A stretch of 64,000 nucleotides of DNA from JABMMZ01 sp040403495. GTDB lineage: Bacteria > Bacteroidota > Bacteroidia > NS11-12g > UBA955. The position numbers and the translations under genes are program-made. The first letter of the stretch is position 1. Every line of letters begins with the position of its first letter. This document shows positions 35,553-44,700 of this stretch, one piece after another. The stretch lies in assembly GCA_040403495.1 (NCBI GenBank), contig JBBAKM010000005.1, positions 62,001 through 126,000 on the forward strand, read 5' to 3'. Below the pieces are notes generated by a model. The model saw only the letters and a program-made list of their open reading frames with translations. It did no database searches and had not been told where the DNA came from.

Positions 35553-38500
35553 ATGAAAAACAATAATCGAAATATCTTTTTTAAGAATCTTATAGGTTGT
35601 TTCATTTTTATTGTTTTTTCTCAATCACACTATCTAAAAGCATCACATATTTTAGGCGCCGAAATTACCTACAAACATGTTGTTGCTTCAAAGTATAAAT
35701 TCTACTTAACTGTTTACAGAGATTGTAACGAATGTAAGTTCAATGGCAATGGAGGGGGAAACTCTACTTTGAATTGCAGTGACATTTCGAGCTTAACAAT
35801 TAGAGGTTCTGAGGGGACTAATTATTCTCATATAGATCTGGCATCGATTGAATTGCTAAGAAAAGAAGTAGATGATATAACAAAAACATGTTCTACGGCG
35901 GTCTCTAAATGTGGGATTAACGCGACAGTAAACTATGGTTTCGAAAAACAAGTATTTGAAGGTGAATTTGATTTTACTGATTTGCTTGGTCAAAACTACT
36001 GTATGTTTGATGTTTCTATAGGTATTTCATCTAGAAATATTAAAGTAAACCCAACAACCGCTGAGCAGAATTTTTATAATTTTGCGACCTTATCACTATG
36101 CAACAATAATAGCAATCAATCAACTGTTTTTCAAAATTCACCACAGTTTCTTTATCCCATAAATCAGTCCCAGATTATAAGTTTAGGGGTTTCTAATCCT
36201 GATAATGATTCTTTGGTTTTCTTTTTAAAGCCTGCCAAAGTGAATCGTTTGTCAAATGTAAGTTACAGTAGTGGTAGGAACTTCAACGAGCCATTTTCTT
36301 ACTTTTGTTTAAATACGTCCATTTCTTGCGTCCCCAATGTGACTTCCATGCCTTTTCAAGGCTTTTACATATCCAGCTTAACGGGTGATATTGCGTTTAC
36401 GCCTATTCTAAATAATCAAGGCGGTGTAATAGTTGTAGAATGTGAGGAGTGGAAAAAGGATATTAATGGCGTATATTTTTTGGCAGGTGTAGTCAGAAGA
36501 GATATTTATGCTGAAACAATCAATGCCAACAACAATACACCAAGTATTGTCCTATCTAATAATAACCTTGTAATATGCCAAGGAGAAACGAAAAGTATAG
36601 AAATTCAGATTGCAGATTTGCCTTTTAATTCCTCTGTTTTTGATAATACTGAAATTGAACTATTGGGGAATGAATCAAACGCAATTATTGAACCATTGCT
36701 AAGCCAATTGCCTGGAGTAAAAAGATTTAAATTAACTGTTGTAGGAACTGCTTTAAATATAGGGGAACATAGGTTGTTTATTAAAGTTAAAGATAATCAT
36801 TGTCCTATCTATTCAGAATCTTCTCAAACGCTTTTTTTGAATATCAAGTCTTTGCCTAATTTTGTAATTAATAAGAATATTAAAAATTGTGGTGACTTAA
36901 CACTTCAACCACAGCAAAACAGTTTACGTAACTATTTGTGGACCTTAAAAAACATAAATGGACAAATTATAAAACAATCAAATTCAAGAAAATTAAATCA
37001 CCAACTTCAAAATGGAGGACAATATATTGCTGAAGTTATGGTGCCAATGACTAACACAAGCTGTGAAAAATTAGTGATTGATACATTTTTTGTAGAAGAT
37101 CTTACCCCACCAGAACTCAATATGGGGTCAGATATTAAAGTATGTAAAAATACACCTTTTGAATTAATGCCTATTACAGAGGTTGAAAAGCCTGGTGGAC
37201 AGTGGTTTGTAAATAATACGCTTGTAAATGATGTTCCATTTAAAGGAAAAACCAATGTTGCAACCCAATTGGTGTTTAGATACAAATTGCCTAATGGATG
37301 TTATACAGATGATGTGGTAAAAATAGATATCCATCCTTCATTGGATTATTCTCTAAGTGATGTTAATTTATGTTTGAATGAACTAAAAGAATTCAATAAA
37401 ATTTATTTAGAATCTCAAGGGTTAAGTGCTGTTAAAAAGTTTGAATTAACCGAAACCGATGTAAATGTAGATCTTAATAATCCTGTTTTGAATCAATGGG
37501 AGTTTGGATTAATTGAAAGTAAACCATCCTCTTTTAAACTGTTTTCTGTAATTGAAGATATAAACTCTTGTGTTTACATTGATACCATTAATGTAGAAAT
37601 AAAAGATACATTCAAAATTGATTTGGTTTTGCCTCGTTCTATATGTATCAACAAATTGCCTTTTGCTTTGCCTCAGCTAGCTAATGGAAATTGGACTTTA
37701 TTGCCCAATAATACAAATTTGACAAATAAATTAAGACTGAGTGATATAGGTTCAAATAAAAATGTCCTTTTAAAGCTAATGGTCGAAAATAATACTTGCT
37801 ATTCTCAAAATAGTTATGAGTTGAATGTTTTAGATACCGTAGAAATAGATTTTCAAGGGCCAGATAAGGTTAGATTATGTGAGAATTTTGAACAATTTAA
37901 TTTAATTGCTAACCCTGCAAATGGAACATGGTATGGAACAGGCGTTGATGGAAATGTGTTTAAGTTGACTAAGGATAATAACGACATTAAAAATAATGTA
38001 GTTTTTTACCGTTATAACGCAGCAAATGGATGTGTTTCAAATAAAGATTTTTCAATCGAAGTCAACAAATTGCCATATTTGAATATTTACCACCCACAAG
38101 ACAGTGTTTGTTTTGGTGATATTATTCAGTTTCAAGCAGAAATTCACGAGAATTATTCAGGTTATTGGTTTACAAATGGTTATGGTAGATTTAATACACC
38201 TAATCAATTATTTACCACGTATTACCCTTCTAAGCAAGATGTTCAACTGGGTCTGACAAGTTTCTTGTATACGATTCAAACAAATGGTATCTGTGGTAAT
38301 GTAAGTAAGCAGGTTGAGGTATTTATCAAAGATGGTCCAGTAGGCTCTATTGTTTTAGACTATCCTCAAGAGATATGTGAGCCCGCCAAAATTCAATTTA
38401 AATCTAATTTTAATGATATAACCTTACAAAAATGGTATATCAATGACAGTCTGATTGAAACTTATGATTATGAATTCCCATTTGAAACAACATTGAAAGC

Positions 38501-39125
38501 AGGAGAGTATTTTGTGAAAACAAAAGTAAAGGATGGGTCTTGTTCAGCCACAGGGATTTCAGAAAAGATTATTGTTTTACCTCAACCCAAAGTTGATTTT
38601 TATTCGAATCCTAATGGTAAAATGTCAAAAGAAATGCCAAGGTTATATGTTAAGGATTTGTCACATTGTAAACATGGACATACAATTTCTTGGTATTATA
38701 ATGACTCTTTAATAAACAATCAAGACAGAGAGTTCTCTTTTGTGGTTAACAAAGAAATTTCGGATTTTAAAATAAAATTGATAGCAGAAAGTTTAAAAGG
38801 AGCATGCAAAGATTCCATAATTAGGGATTATCAGTTCGTTCCAATCTATCAGTTATTTATTCCCGATGCTTTTACTCCTGATTCCAAAGGACCTGATATG
38901 AACAATGTATTTAAAGTGTTTGGCCCAACTATGAAGAAATACAATATTGAGATTTTTAATAGATTTGGAGAAAAAGTGTTCTATAGCAATGATATGACTC
39001 AAGTTTGGGATGGAACATACAATGGTAAATTATGCATTCAAGGGGTCTATTTTTACAAAATAGTTACAATCGATATAGAAGGGTTTGATAGAGATTACTC
39101 CGGAACTGTTACTCTTTTAAGGTAA
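35553..39125 (+). CDS. Second giant T9SS type B secreted protein, paralogue of upstream gene
   Basis: A 1190-residue exported protein. A TTG at 35535 is in frame, but it lies inside the right arm of the hairpin; the ATG at 35553 starts the signal region (MKNNNRNIFFKNLIGCFIF). The head domain SHILGAEITYKHV...YKFYLTVYRDC parallels that of the upstream 1549-residue protein, so they are tandem paralogues. Cys-containing Ig/PKD-like modules follow. The C-terminus (LFIPDAFTPDSKGPDMNNVF, IEIFNRFGEKVFYS, VTLLR) is a T9SS type B domain. Its body is about 350 residues shorter than its neighbour. It is likely surface-attached, with an adhesive or matrix role by analogy only. Confidence 0.87.
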   Translation: MKNNNRNIFFKNLIGCFIFIVFSQSHYLKASHILGAEITYKHVVASKYKFYLTVYRDCNECKFNGNGGGNSTLNCSDISSLTIRGSEGTNYSHIDLASIELLRKEVDDITKTCSTAVSKCGINATVNYGFEKQVFEGEFDFTDLLGQNYCMFDVSIGISSRNIKVNPTTAEQNFYNFATLSLCNNNSNQSTVFQNSPQFLYPINQSQIISLGVSNPDNDSLVFFLKPAKVNRLSNVSYSSGRNFNEPFSYFCLNTSISCVPNVTSMPFQGFYISSLTGDIAFTPILNNQGGVIVVECEEWKKDINGVYFLAGVVRRDIYAETINANNNTPSIVLSNNNLVICQGETKSIEIQIADLPFNSSVFDNTEIELLGNESNAIIEPLLSQLPGVKRFKLTVVGTALNIGEHRLFIKVKDNHCPIYSESSQTLFLNIKSLPNFVINKNIKNCGDLTLQPQQNSLRNYLWTLKNINGQIIKQSNSRKLNHQLQNGGQYIAEVMVPMTNTSCEKLVIDTFFVEDLTPPELNMGSDIKVCKNTPFELMPITEVEKPGGQWFVNNTLVNDVPFKGKTNVATQLVFRYKLPNGCYTDDVVKIDIHPSLDYSLSDVNLCLNELKEFNKIYLESQGLSAVKKFELTETDVNVDLNNPVLNQWEFGLIESKPSSFKLFSVIEDINSCVYIDTINVEIKDTFKIDLVLPRSICINKLPFALPQLANGNWTLLPNNTNLTNKLRLSDIGSNKNVLLKLMVENNTCYSQNSYELNVLDTVEIDFQGPDKVRLCENFEQFNLIANPANGTWYGTGVDGNVFKLTKDNNDIKNNVVFYRYNAANGCVSNKDFSIEVNKLPYLNIYHPQDSVCFGDIIQFQAEIHENYSGYWFTNGYGRFNTPNQLFTTYYPSKQDVQLGLTSFLYTIQTNGICGNVSKQVEVFIKDGPVGSIVLDYPQEICEPAKIQFKSNFNDITLQKWYINDSLIETYDYEFPFETTLKAGEYFVKTKVKDGSCSATGISEKIIVLPQPKVDFYSNPNGKMSKEMPRLYVKDLSHCKHGHTISWYYNDSLINNQDREFSFVVNKEISDFKIKLIAESLKGACKDSIIRDYQFVPIYQLFIPDAFTPDSKGPDMNNVFKVFGPTMKKYNIEIFNRFGEKVFYSNDMTQVWDGTYNGKLCIQGVYFYKIVTIDIEGFDRDYSGTVTLLR

Positions 39126-39157
39126 TTAAATTATTTTACATATTTATGGCAAAACCA

Positions 39158-39189
39158 TTTGATGGTTTAGTATTTATTTAATAATTTCG
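39158..39189 (+). promoter_or_regulatory. Putative Bacteroidota promoter for gltA
   Basis: TTTG at 39158-39161 and TAATTTCG at 39182-39189 are spaced by 20 bp. This fits the Bacteroidota TTG-N19-TAnnTTTG pattern with one mismatch. The gltA ATG is 53 bp further on. Confidence 0.45.
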
Positions 39190-39242
39190 CAACAATATCA
39201 TTTCAACGTTGTTTACCAAATAAAATAAGTCATAAAAATAAT

Positions 39243-40544
39243 ATGCCAGACACAAAACCACAAAATTGCACCATTACTCTTGAAGGTAATACTTACGAAT
39301 TTCCAGTTATTGTTGGAACCGAAGGAGAGAAAGCCATTGATATCTCAAAACTAAGAGACACAACAGGTTATGTTACACTTGATGTAGGATATAAAAATAC
39401 AGGAGCCACTAAAAGTAATATTACATTCTTAGATGGAGAATTGGGGATTTTAAGACACAGAGGTTATTCTATTGAAGACTTAGCTGAAAAAGCAAATTTC
39501 TTAGAAGTTGCCTATTTGTTACTGAAAGGTGAGTTGCCAAACAAAGACCAATTCGAAGATTTCGATAATTCAATCAGACATCATACCCTAGTTAATGAAG
39601 ATTTGCAAAATATCTTCAAAACATTCCCTACTGGATCTCATCCAATGGGACAATTAATCGCAATGATTTCCTCATTGTCAGCTTACTACCCAAAAGCACT
39701 TGATCCAAACAGAAGTCAAGACGCTAAAAGTAGAACTATGCTCAGATTATTGGCTAAAATGCCAACAATTTGTGCCATGATTTACAAGAAAAGTATTGGA
39801 CACCCAGTTGTATATCCAAACAATAACTTAGATTACGTAAGTAATTTCCTTACTATGACATTCAAACACGTAAGTGATCCAGAATATGTGCCAGATCCAG
39901 TTGTAGTTGATGCAATGAACAAATTGTTAATTTTACATGCAGACCATGAGCAAAATTGTTCTGCTAGTACTGTTAGGTTAGTAGGTTCTTCTCAAGCAAA
40001 TTTATATGCAACAACAGCGGCTGGTATAGCTGCGTTATGGGGCCCATTACATGGTGGTGCTAACCAAGAAGTTTTGGAAATGTTAGAAGCTATAAAATTA
40101 GATGGTGGTAATGTTCAAAAATGGGTTGACAAAGCAAAAGATAAAAATGATCCATTCAGACTGATGGGATTCGGACACAGAGTTTACAAGAACTTTGACC
40201 CAAGAGCAAAAATTATTAAAAAAGCATGTGATGATGTTTTAAATAAATTAGGAATCAATGATCCAGTATTGGAGATTGCCAAAAAATTAGAAGAAGCAGC
40301 TTTAACTGATCCTTATTTCGTAGAAAGAAAATTATACCCTAACGTAGATTTCTACTCAGGAATTATTTATCGTTCTATCGGATTCCCAACAGAGATGTTC
40401 ACAGCGTTATTTGCGATAGGAAGACTCCCGGGTTGGATTTCTCAGTGGCAGGAAATGATTAATGAAAGTCAGCCTATTGGAAGACCAAGGCAAATTTACA
40501 CTGGTCAAACCCCAAGAGCTTTCGTTAATAGAGGAGAAAGATAA
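39243..40544 (+). CDS. gltA: Citrate synthase
   Basis: This enzyme condenses acetyl-CoA with oxaloacetate, the entry step of the TCA cycle, in the cytosol. The 433-residue length is normal for the type II (GltA-like) enzyme. Catalytic features are visible: HADHEQNCSASTVR with the first active-site His, the signature FGHRVYKNFDPRAKII with the second His, and VDFYSGIIYRSIGFP with the catalytic Asp. The ILRHRGYSIEDLAEKANFLE segment near residue 75 is also typical. The gene stands alone: the secreted-protein operon ends 117 bp before it, a promoter-like element lies in that gap, and a hairpin terminator follows. Confidence 0.97.
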   Translation: MPDTKPQNCTITLEGNTYEFPVIVGTEGEKAIDISKLRDTTGYVTLDVGYKNTGATKSNITFLDGELGILRHRGYSIEDLAEKANFLEVAYLLLKGELPNKDQFEDFDNSIRHHTLVNEDLQNIFKTFPTGSHPMGQLIAMISSLSAYYPKALDPNRSQDAKSRTMLRLLAKMPTICAMIYKKSIGHPVVYPNNNLDYVSNFLTMTFKHVSDPEYVPDPVVVDAMNKLLILHADHEQNCSASTVRLVGSSQANLYATTAAGIAALWGPLHGGANQEVLEMLEAIKLDGGNVQKWVDKAKDKNDPFRLMGFGHRVYKNFDPRAKIIKKACDDVLNKLGINDPVLEIAKKLEEAALTDPYFVERKLYPNVDFYSGIIYRSIGFPTEMFTALFAIGRLPGWISQWQEMINESQPIGRPRQIYTGQTPRAFVNRGER

Positions 40545-40564
40545 AATAACCAGAATAATTACAC

Positions 40565-40594
40565 AAAAAAGCCGATTTTTAATCGGCTTTTTTT
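40565..40594. terminator. Bidirectional intrinsic terminator
   Basis: Six A residues, a stem GCCGATT / AATCGGC with a 3-nt loop, then seven T residues. It lies between convergent gltA and the TPR gene and overlaps the first bases of the latter's stop codon. It can serve both strands. Confidence 0.9.
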
Positions 40595-41192
40595 ATTCAG
40601 TTAAAATCCATAACCCATTTTGATTTTTAGGTCTTAATCGTTTGATTTTTTCAATAAAGTTATTAATTAGTGGTACATCGGGTAGATATGGATCCATAAG
40701 TTCTATTTGAGATAAATGGAAAATCATATCGTCAATTTGAACTGAGCTTAACCCTTTTTTACGCAAAATCCTCTCATAGGCTATTCCAACTTGTTTGTAT
40801 GCATCTGTTAAGCCAGATGGGCGGTTATTGCGCTCTAATTGTATGAATTTTTTATAGTGTTTAATACACAAACTGTCTTTTTTTAATCTTATGTAATTTA
40901 ACCCTTTGTTCCAATGTGCTCTTGATGAATTACTGTCGTTCTGTATGGTAATTGAATACAAGGAATCCGCTTCTTGATACTTTTGTTGTTTGTGTTTAGA
41001 AAAACCCAACAGGGTATAAAGATTCCAGTTCTGCGGTTCTTTTGCAAGTGCAAGAGAATAATAATAGTCTGCTTTTACATAGTTTCTGTCATTCATTTCT
41101 TTGTTCCCTAAAGAAACCAAATCAATTCCATCTTGTGCCTTGATATTTTGAAAAAAGAAAAGGATTGGTAATGTAAAAATTAGATATTTCAT
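40593..41192 (-). CDS. Exported TPR-repeat protein
   Basis: A 199-residue protein with a signal peptide (1-19, ending NIKAQ) followed by about three tetratricopeptide repeats: GNKEMNDRNYVKADYYYSLA, then LYTLLGFSKHKQQKYQEADSLY-like and HWNKGLNYIRLKKDSLC. TPR domains bind other proteins, so it is probably a periplasmic adaptor; the partner is unknown. It starts 3 bp after the stop of the unknown secreted gene upstream and is the last gene of the minus-strand set that includes the PKD-like repeat protein. The three may function together, which is inferred from tight spacing only. There is no lipobox and no T9SS domain. Confidence 0.8.
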   Translation of the reverse strand: MKYLIFTLPILFFFQNIKAQDGIDLVSLGNKEMNDRNYVKADYYYSLALAKEPQNWNLYTLLGFSKHKQQKYQEADSLYSITIQNDSNSSRAHWNKGLNYIRLKKDSLCIKHYKKFIQLERNNRPSGLTDAYKQVGIAYERILRKKGLSSVQIDDMIFHLSQIELMDPYLPDVPLINNFIEKIKRLRPKNQNGLWILTE

Positions 41193-41195
41193 AGA

Positions 41196-41789
41196 TTAAA
41201 ATAAATAGCCTGAATAATGTTGCTTTTTGAAAAGTAGGTTCATCTGCCTTTGGTAAAATAATTCTGTCTTTACAGGTTCAACCCATTCAAATTGCCAAAT
41301 CATGTTTTGCATTCTTTTGGGATGTTGGTAATTAAATGGAATGTTTTTTACAAAAGGCAAATGAAAAAATAGTGACCACCGAGATTTTATATCAATCAAC
41401 ACAAACCGAATAGAATCCCTATTTTGTGGGAATACATGTATAGTGTATCCACCAATAGTTTGTTCTATGTCATCAAAATTTGCTCTATAAACACCTATTA
41501 ATGTTTTAAATCGACCTAAAAAATCCGTTACACTTTGCCAGTTTTTGTCTCCTTGTATAAATGAGTTCATGTTTTTATTATACCAATATTCCCTTGCCCG
41601 TTTTACTTGATAGGCATTTTGCATTGGTGTTATCAAATGGGATTGATGGTTTTGGTTGAAATAATAGATACTATCAGCTTTACCCTTAGCCCATAATTTT
41701 AAAACAGGAATAAGTCTCGTAGGATTTGATTGACCTATAACATTAAATTGGGTGTTAAAGTAGATAAGTATTAATCCTAACTGTTTCAA
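41196..41789 (-). CDS. Small exported protein of unknown function, TTG start
   Basis: No family is recognised in this 197-residue protein. Its N-terminus (MKQLGLILIYFNTQFNVIGQ) is a plausible signal peptide. The rest is rich in aromatic and basic residues (about eight Trp, many Tyr and Phe), for instance NMIWQFEWVEPV, without repeats or obvious catalytic motifs. The start is a TTG lying directly behind the TAA stop of the giant PKD-like gene; the first in-frame ATG is at residue 56 and would remove the signal, so TTG is preferred. Zero spacing implies translational coupling. A role as a partner or maturation factor for the giant protein is only a guess from position. Confidence 0.65.
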   Translation of the reverse strand: MKQLGLILIYFNTQFNVIGQSNPTRLIPVLKLWAKGKADSIYYFNQNHQSHLITPMQNAYQVKRAREYWYNKNMNSFIQGDKNWQSVTDFLGRFKTLIGVYRANFDDIEQTIGGYTIHVFPQNRDSIRFVLIDIKSRWSLFFHLPFVKNIPFNYQHPKRMQNMIWQFEWVEPVKTELFYQRQMNLLFKKQHYSGYLF

Positions 41790-44700
41790 TTAGTATAATA
41801 TCATAATATTGCCCTTTTCTTCATACCTCAACTCATTGGCTCCTATAAATTCCATTCTAAAAAAGTAAAGACCTTGTTCTACTATTTTATCATTGACTTT
41901 GCCATTCCATCCATTCTTAGGATTGTCTGTTTCAAATAGTTTTTCTCCCCATCTATTGAAAACAATAAACTTGTATTCAAGTGCATAGGCAAGGCCAATA
42001 GGTTTGAATGTCTCATTGATGTTGTCATCGTTGGGTGAGAATGCAGTTGGTATGTAATAAATAACATCAGGAAGAATAAAGATTTTTTGAGTACTTGTAT
42101 CTTTACAATCATAGATGTTGGAGACAACTAATCGTGTTAATTGTGTTAATGTGTCATTGTAAAATAAAGTTGGATTTTGTTCAGTTGAGGTTCCCATACT
42201 AGCAAAATTCCAATTCCATGTAATGGCATCTGTTGATAAATCACGGTATCTTATGTCAACTTCATTTTCCCAAGAACGTATTTTGTCATAAGTGAAATTT
42301 GCTTTCGGATTGGGGAACACTAAAGCAGCATCAGTAATAAATAATGTATCAACGCAACCTTGGTCTGTAATTGCCACTAATCTAATGTCATATGAACCGG
42401 TATCTCTGTATTTGTATTTAGGTTCAAATGCGTTTGAAGTTCTGCCATTTCCAAAAAACCATTTCCAACTAATAATGTCACCACTAGCTATAGTTGAATT
42501 ATTAATGAAGATACTCGAGTCTTTTAAACATACTGGGTCTACCGAAAAGTCTAATTCAGGATTAGGTCTTATGTAAACAAATCGGCTAGTGGTATCCTCG
42601 CAACCTTTATTGGAAACTACTTTGTGTAGAATTTGGAAGTCACCACTTTCAGGATAATTGTAGTTTGGTGGATTTTGAACATCAGTTGAATCCCCATTGC
42701 CATAATAAAATTTGTGTTCTGAGATAAGACCTCTGCTGATGGTAGAACGATTTATAATTCTAATTGAATTGTTCTTAAAGCAACTGATTTTTGGGTTGAT
42801 ATCAAAATTAGCGATTGGCATAGCGTTAACATATGCTTTTGTAAAAGTTGAATCCAAACAACCAAAATTAGATAATACTATCAATGAAACTCTAAAGGAG
42901 TCTGATCTGAAATAAGATTTAATTGGGTCGGGGAGGGTTGAAGTTGTGTTGTCGCCAAATTTCCAGTTTGTAGTTGCAATAGTTCCTGTACTAACAGTTG
43001 AGGTAGATGTGAACTCGAAGCTATTGTTTTCGAAGCATTGTTCATTGTCGTTGACTTGAATACTCGCATCTGGCATAGGGTGAACAACAAAACTTTTGAC
43101 ACTTGTGTCTCTACAGTTGCCTAGGTTGGTACTTGATATCAATGAAACATTATAGGTGCCTGGCGTTAAATAGCTCACTTGTCCTGTTGTGCTGTTTATT
43201 AAGCTATCCCCGTTCCCAAAATACCATCGGTGATTCATAGATAAGCCACCAGGGTTAGTGCTTGATTGATTAAACTGGAAGTTGTTACCTTGTAAACAGA
43301 ATCTGTCAGTATTGAATTGATAATCAGCAACAGGCATAGCTAACGTTCTAATTTGTCGTATTGCAGTGTCTAGGCAGCCATTGTTTGATGTGCTTATTAA
43401 TCTAACATTGTAAAATTGAGACTGTAAATAAGATTGCTGAACACTGGAATTGTTGCCAGAAATATTGCCGTTACCAAATTGCCAATTCAAGGAAAATGTT
43501 CCTGACTTAATGGTCGTAGAAGAGTTGAAGGTAAAAGAATTGCCATCTAAACATTGGGTGTTGTTGTTTATGGAAAAATTGGTTCTAGCTTTAGGGTGAA
43601 TCGTAATTTGTTTTACAGCAGTATCTGTACATCCTATATCACTGTAAGAAATAAGTCTTACGTTATAAGTGGTGTCTTTATTGTATTTTTTGAAAGGGCT
43701 TAATAATGAAGAAGTGCCACCATCGCCGAAATTCCATGCGTTGCTAAACCCACCTTCAGTTATAAAGGTGTTAGATCTAAATTCAATGCTGTTGTTGTTT
43801 ACACATTGTCCAGTTGGTAAAATTAAAAAGTCTGAACTTGGGTGAGGATATACTTTAATCCTTTGGAAGCTGGTATCAAAACAACCGTTGTCTGCATAAA
43901 CAATTAAGGCTGAGTTAAAACCATCTTCAGTAGAGTATACGTGGTTTGTATTTGCAGCATTAGCTCTGGTTATTCCATCACCATAAATCCAAAGATTACC
44001 TGTAATGGCGCCTAAATTGAAAGTTGATAAATCGTTAAAAGTAAATAAATTGCCTCTAAAGCATTGGTCAGTATTATTGACGTTGAAATCAGCAGTTGGA
44101 GTTGGTAATATAACAACAGAATCACTTACAGTATCTCTACAGTTTTGGTTTGAATTCAAAACAAGCATTACTTGATATTTACCATGTGTAGTAAATGAAT
44201 GTTTAATGCTATCAACCCCAAGGTAGTCCATTCCATCACTCAAGAACCACTGTCTAGTGTATGTGCCACTGGAAATAGAAGAGTTGGAGTACGCTTTTAG
44301 TTCATGGTATTTAAAGCAAATAGTGTCTTGTGTTAATGAGAAAGAAGGAACGGGTGTTGGTTTTATATTGACAGTTGTAGTAGCAGAATCCAAGCAACCC
44401 TTGTTTGATGTAGTTAATACTTTTACGGTATAGTTGCCGTCACCAGTATAACTATGGCTTACAGAGTCGGAATTGTTAGCGGTGCTTAAATCTCCGAAAT
44501 TCCAATTATTGCTGATACTGCCTCTTGTAATTGTAGAGGTAGATTTAAATCTAAATAAATTGTCTTTAAAACATTTTGTTACATCTATATTCTGAATATT
44601 ACTTACAGGCATAGGATTAACTAAAACTAGTTGGTAAGCAGTGTCAGAACAACCATCCTCGCCGTCATCACTAATTGTAATTAGTTGAATCGTTTTGTCA

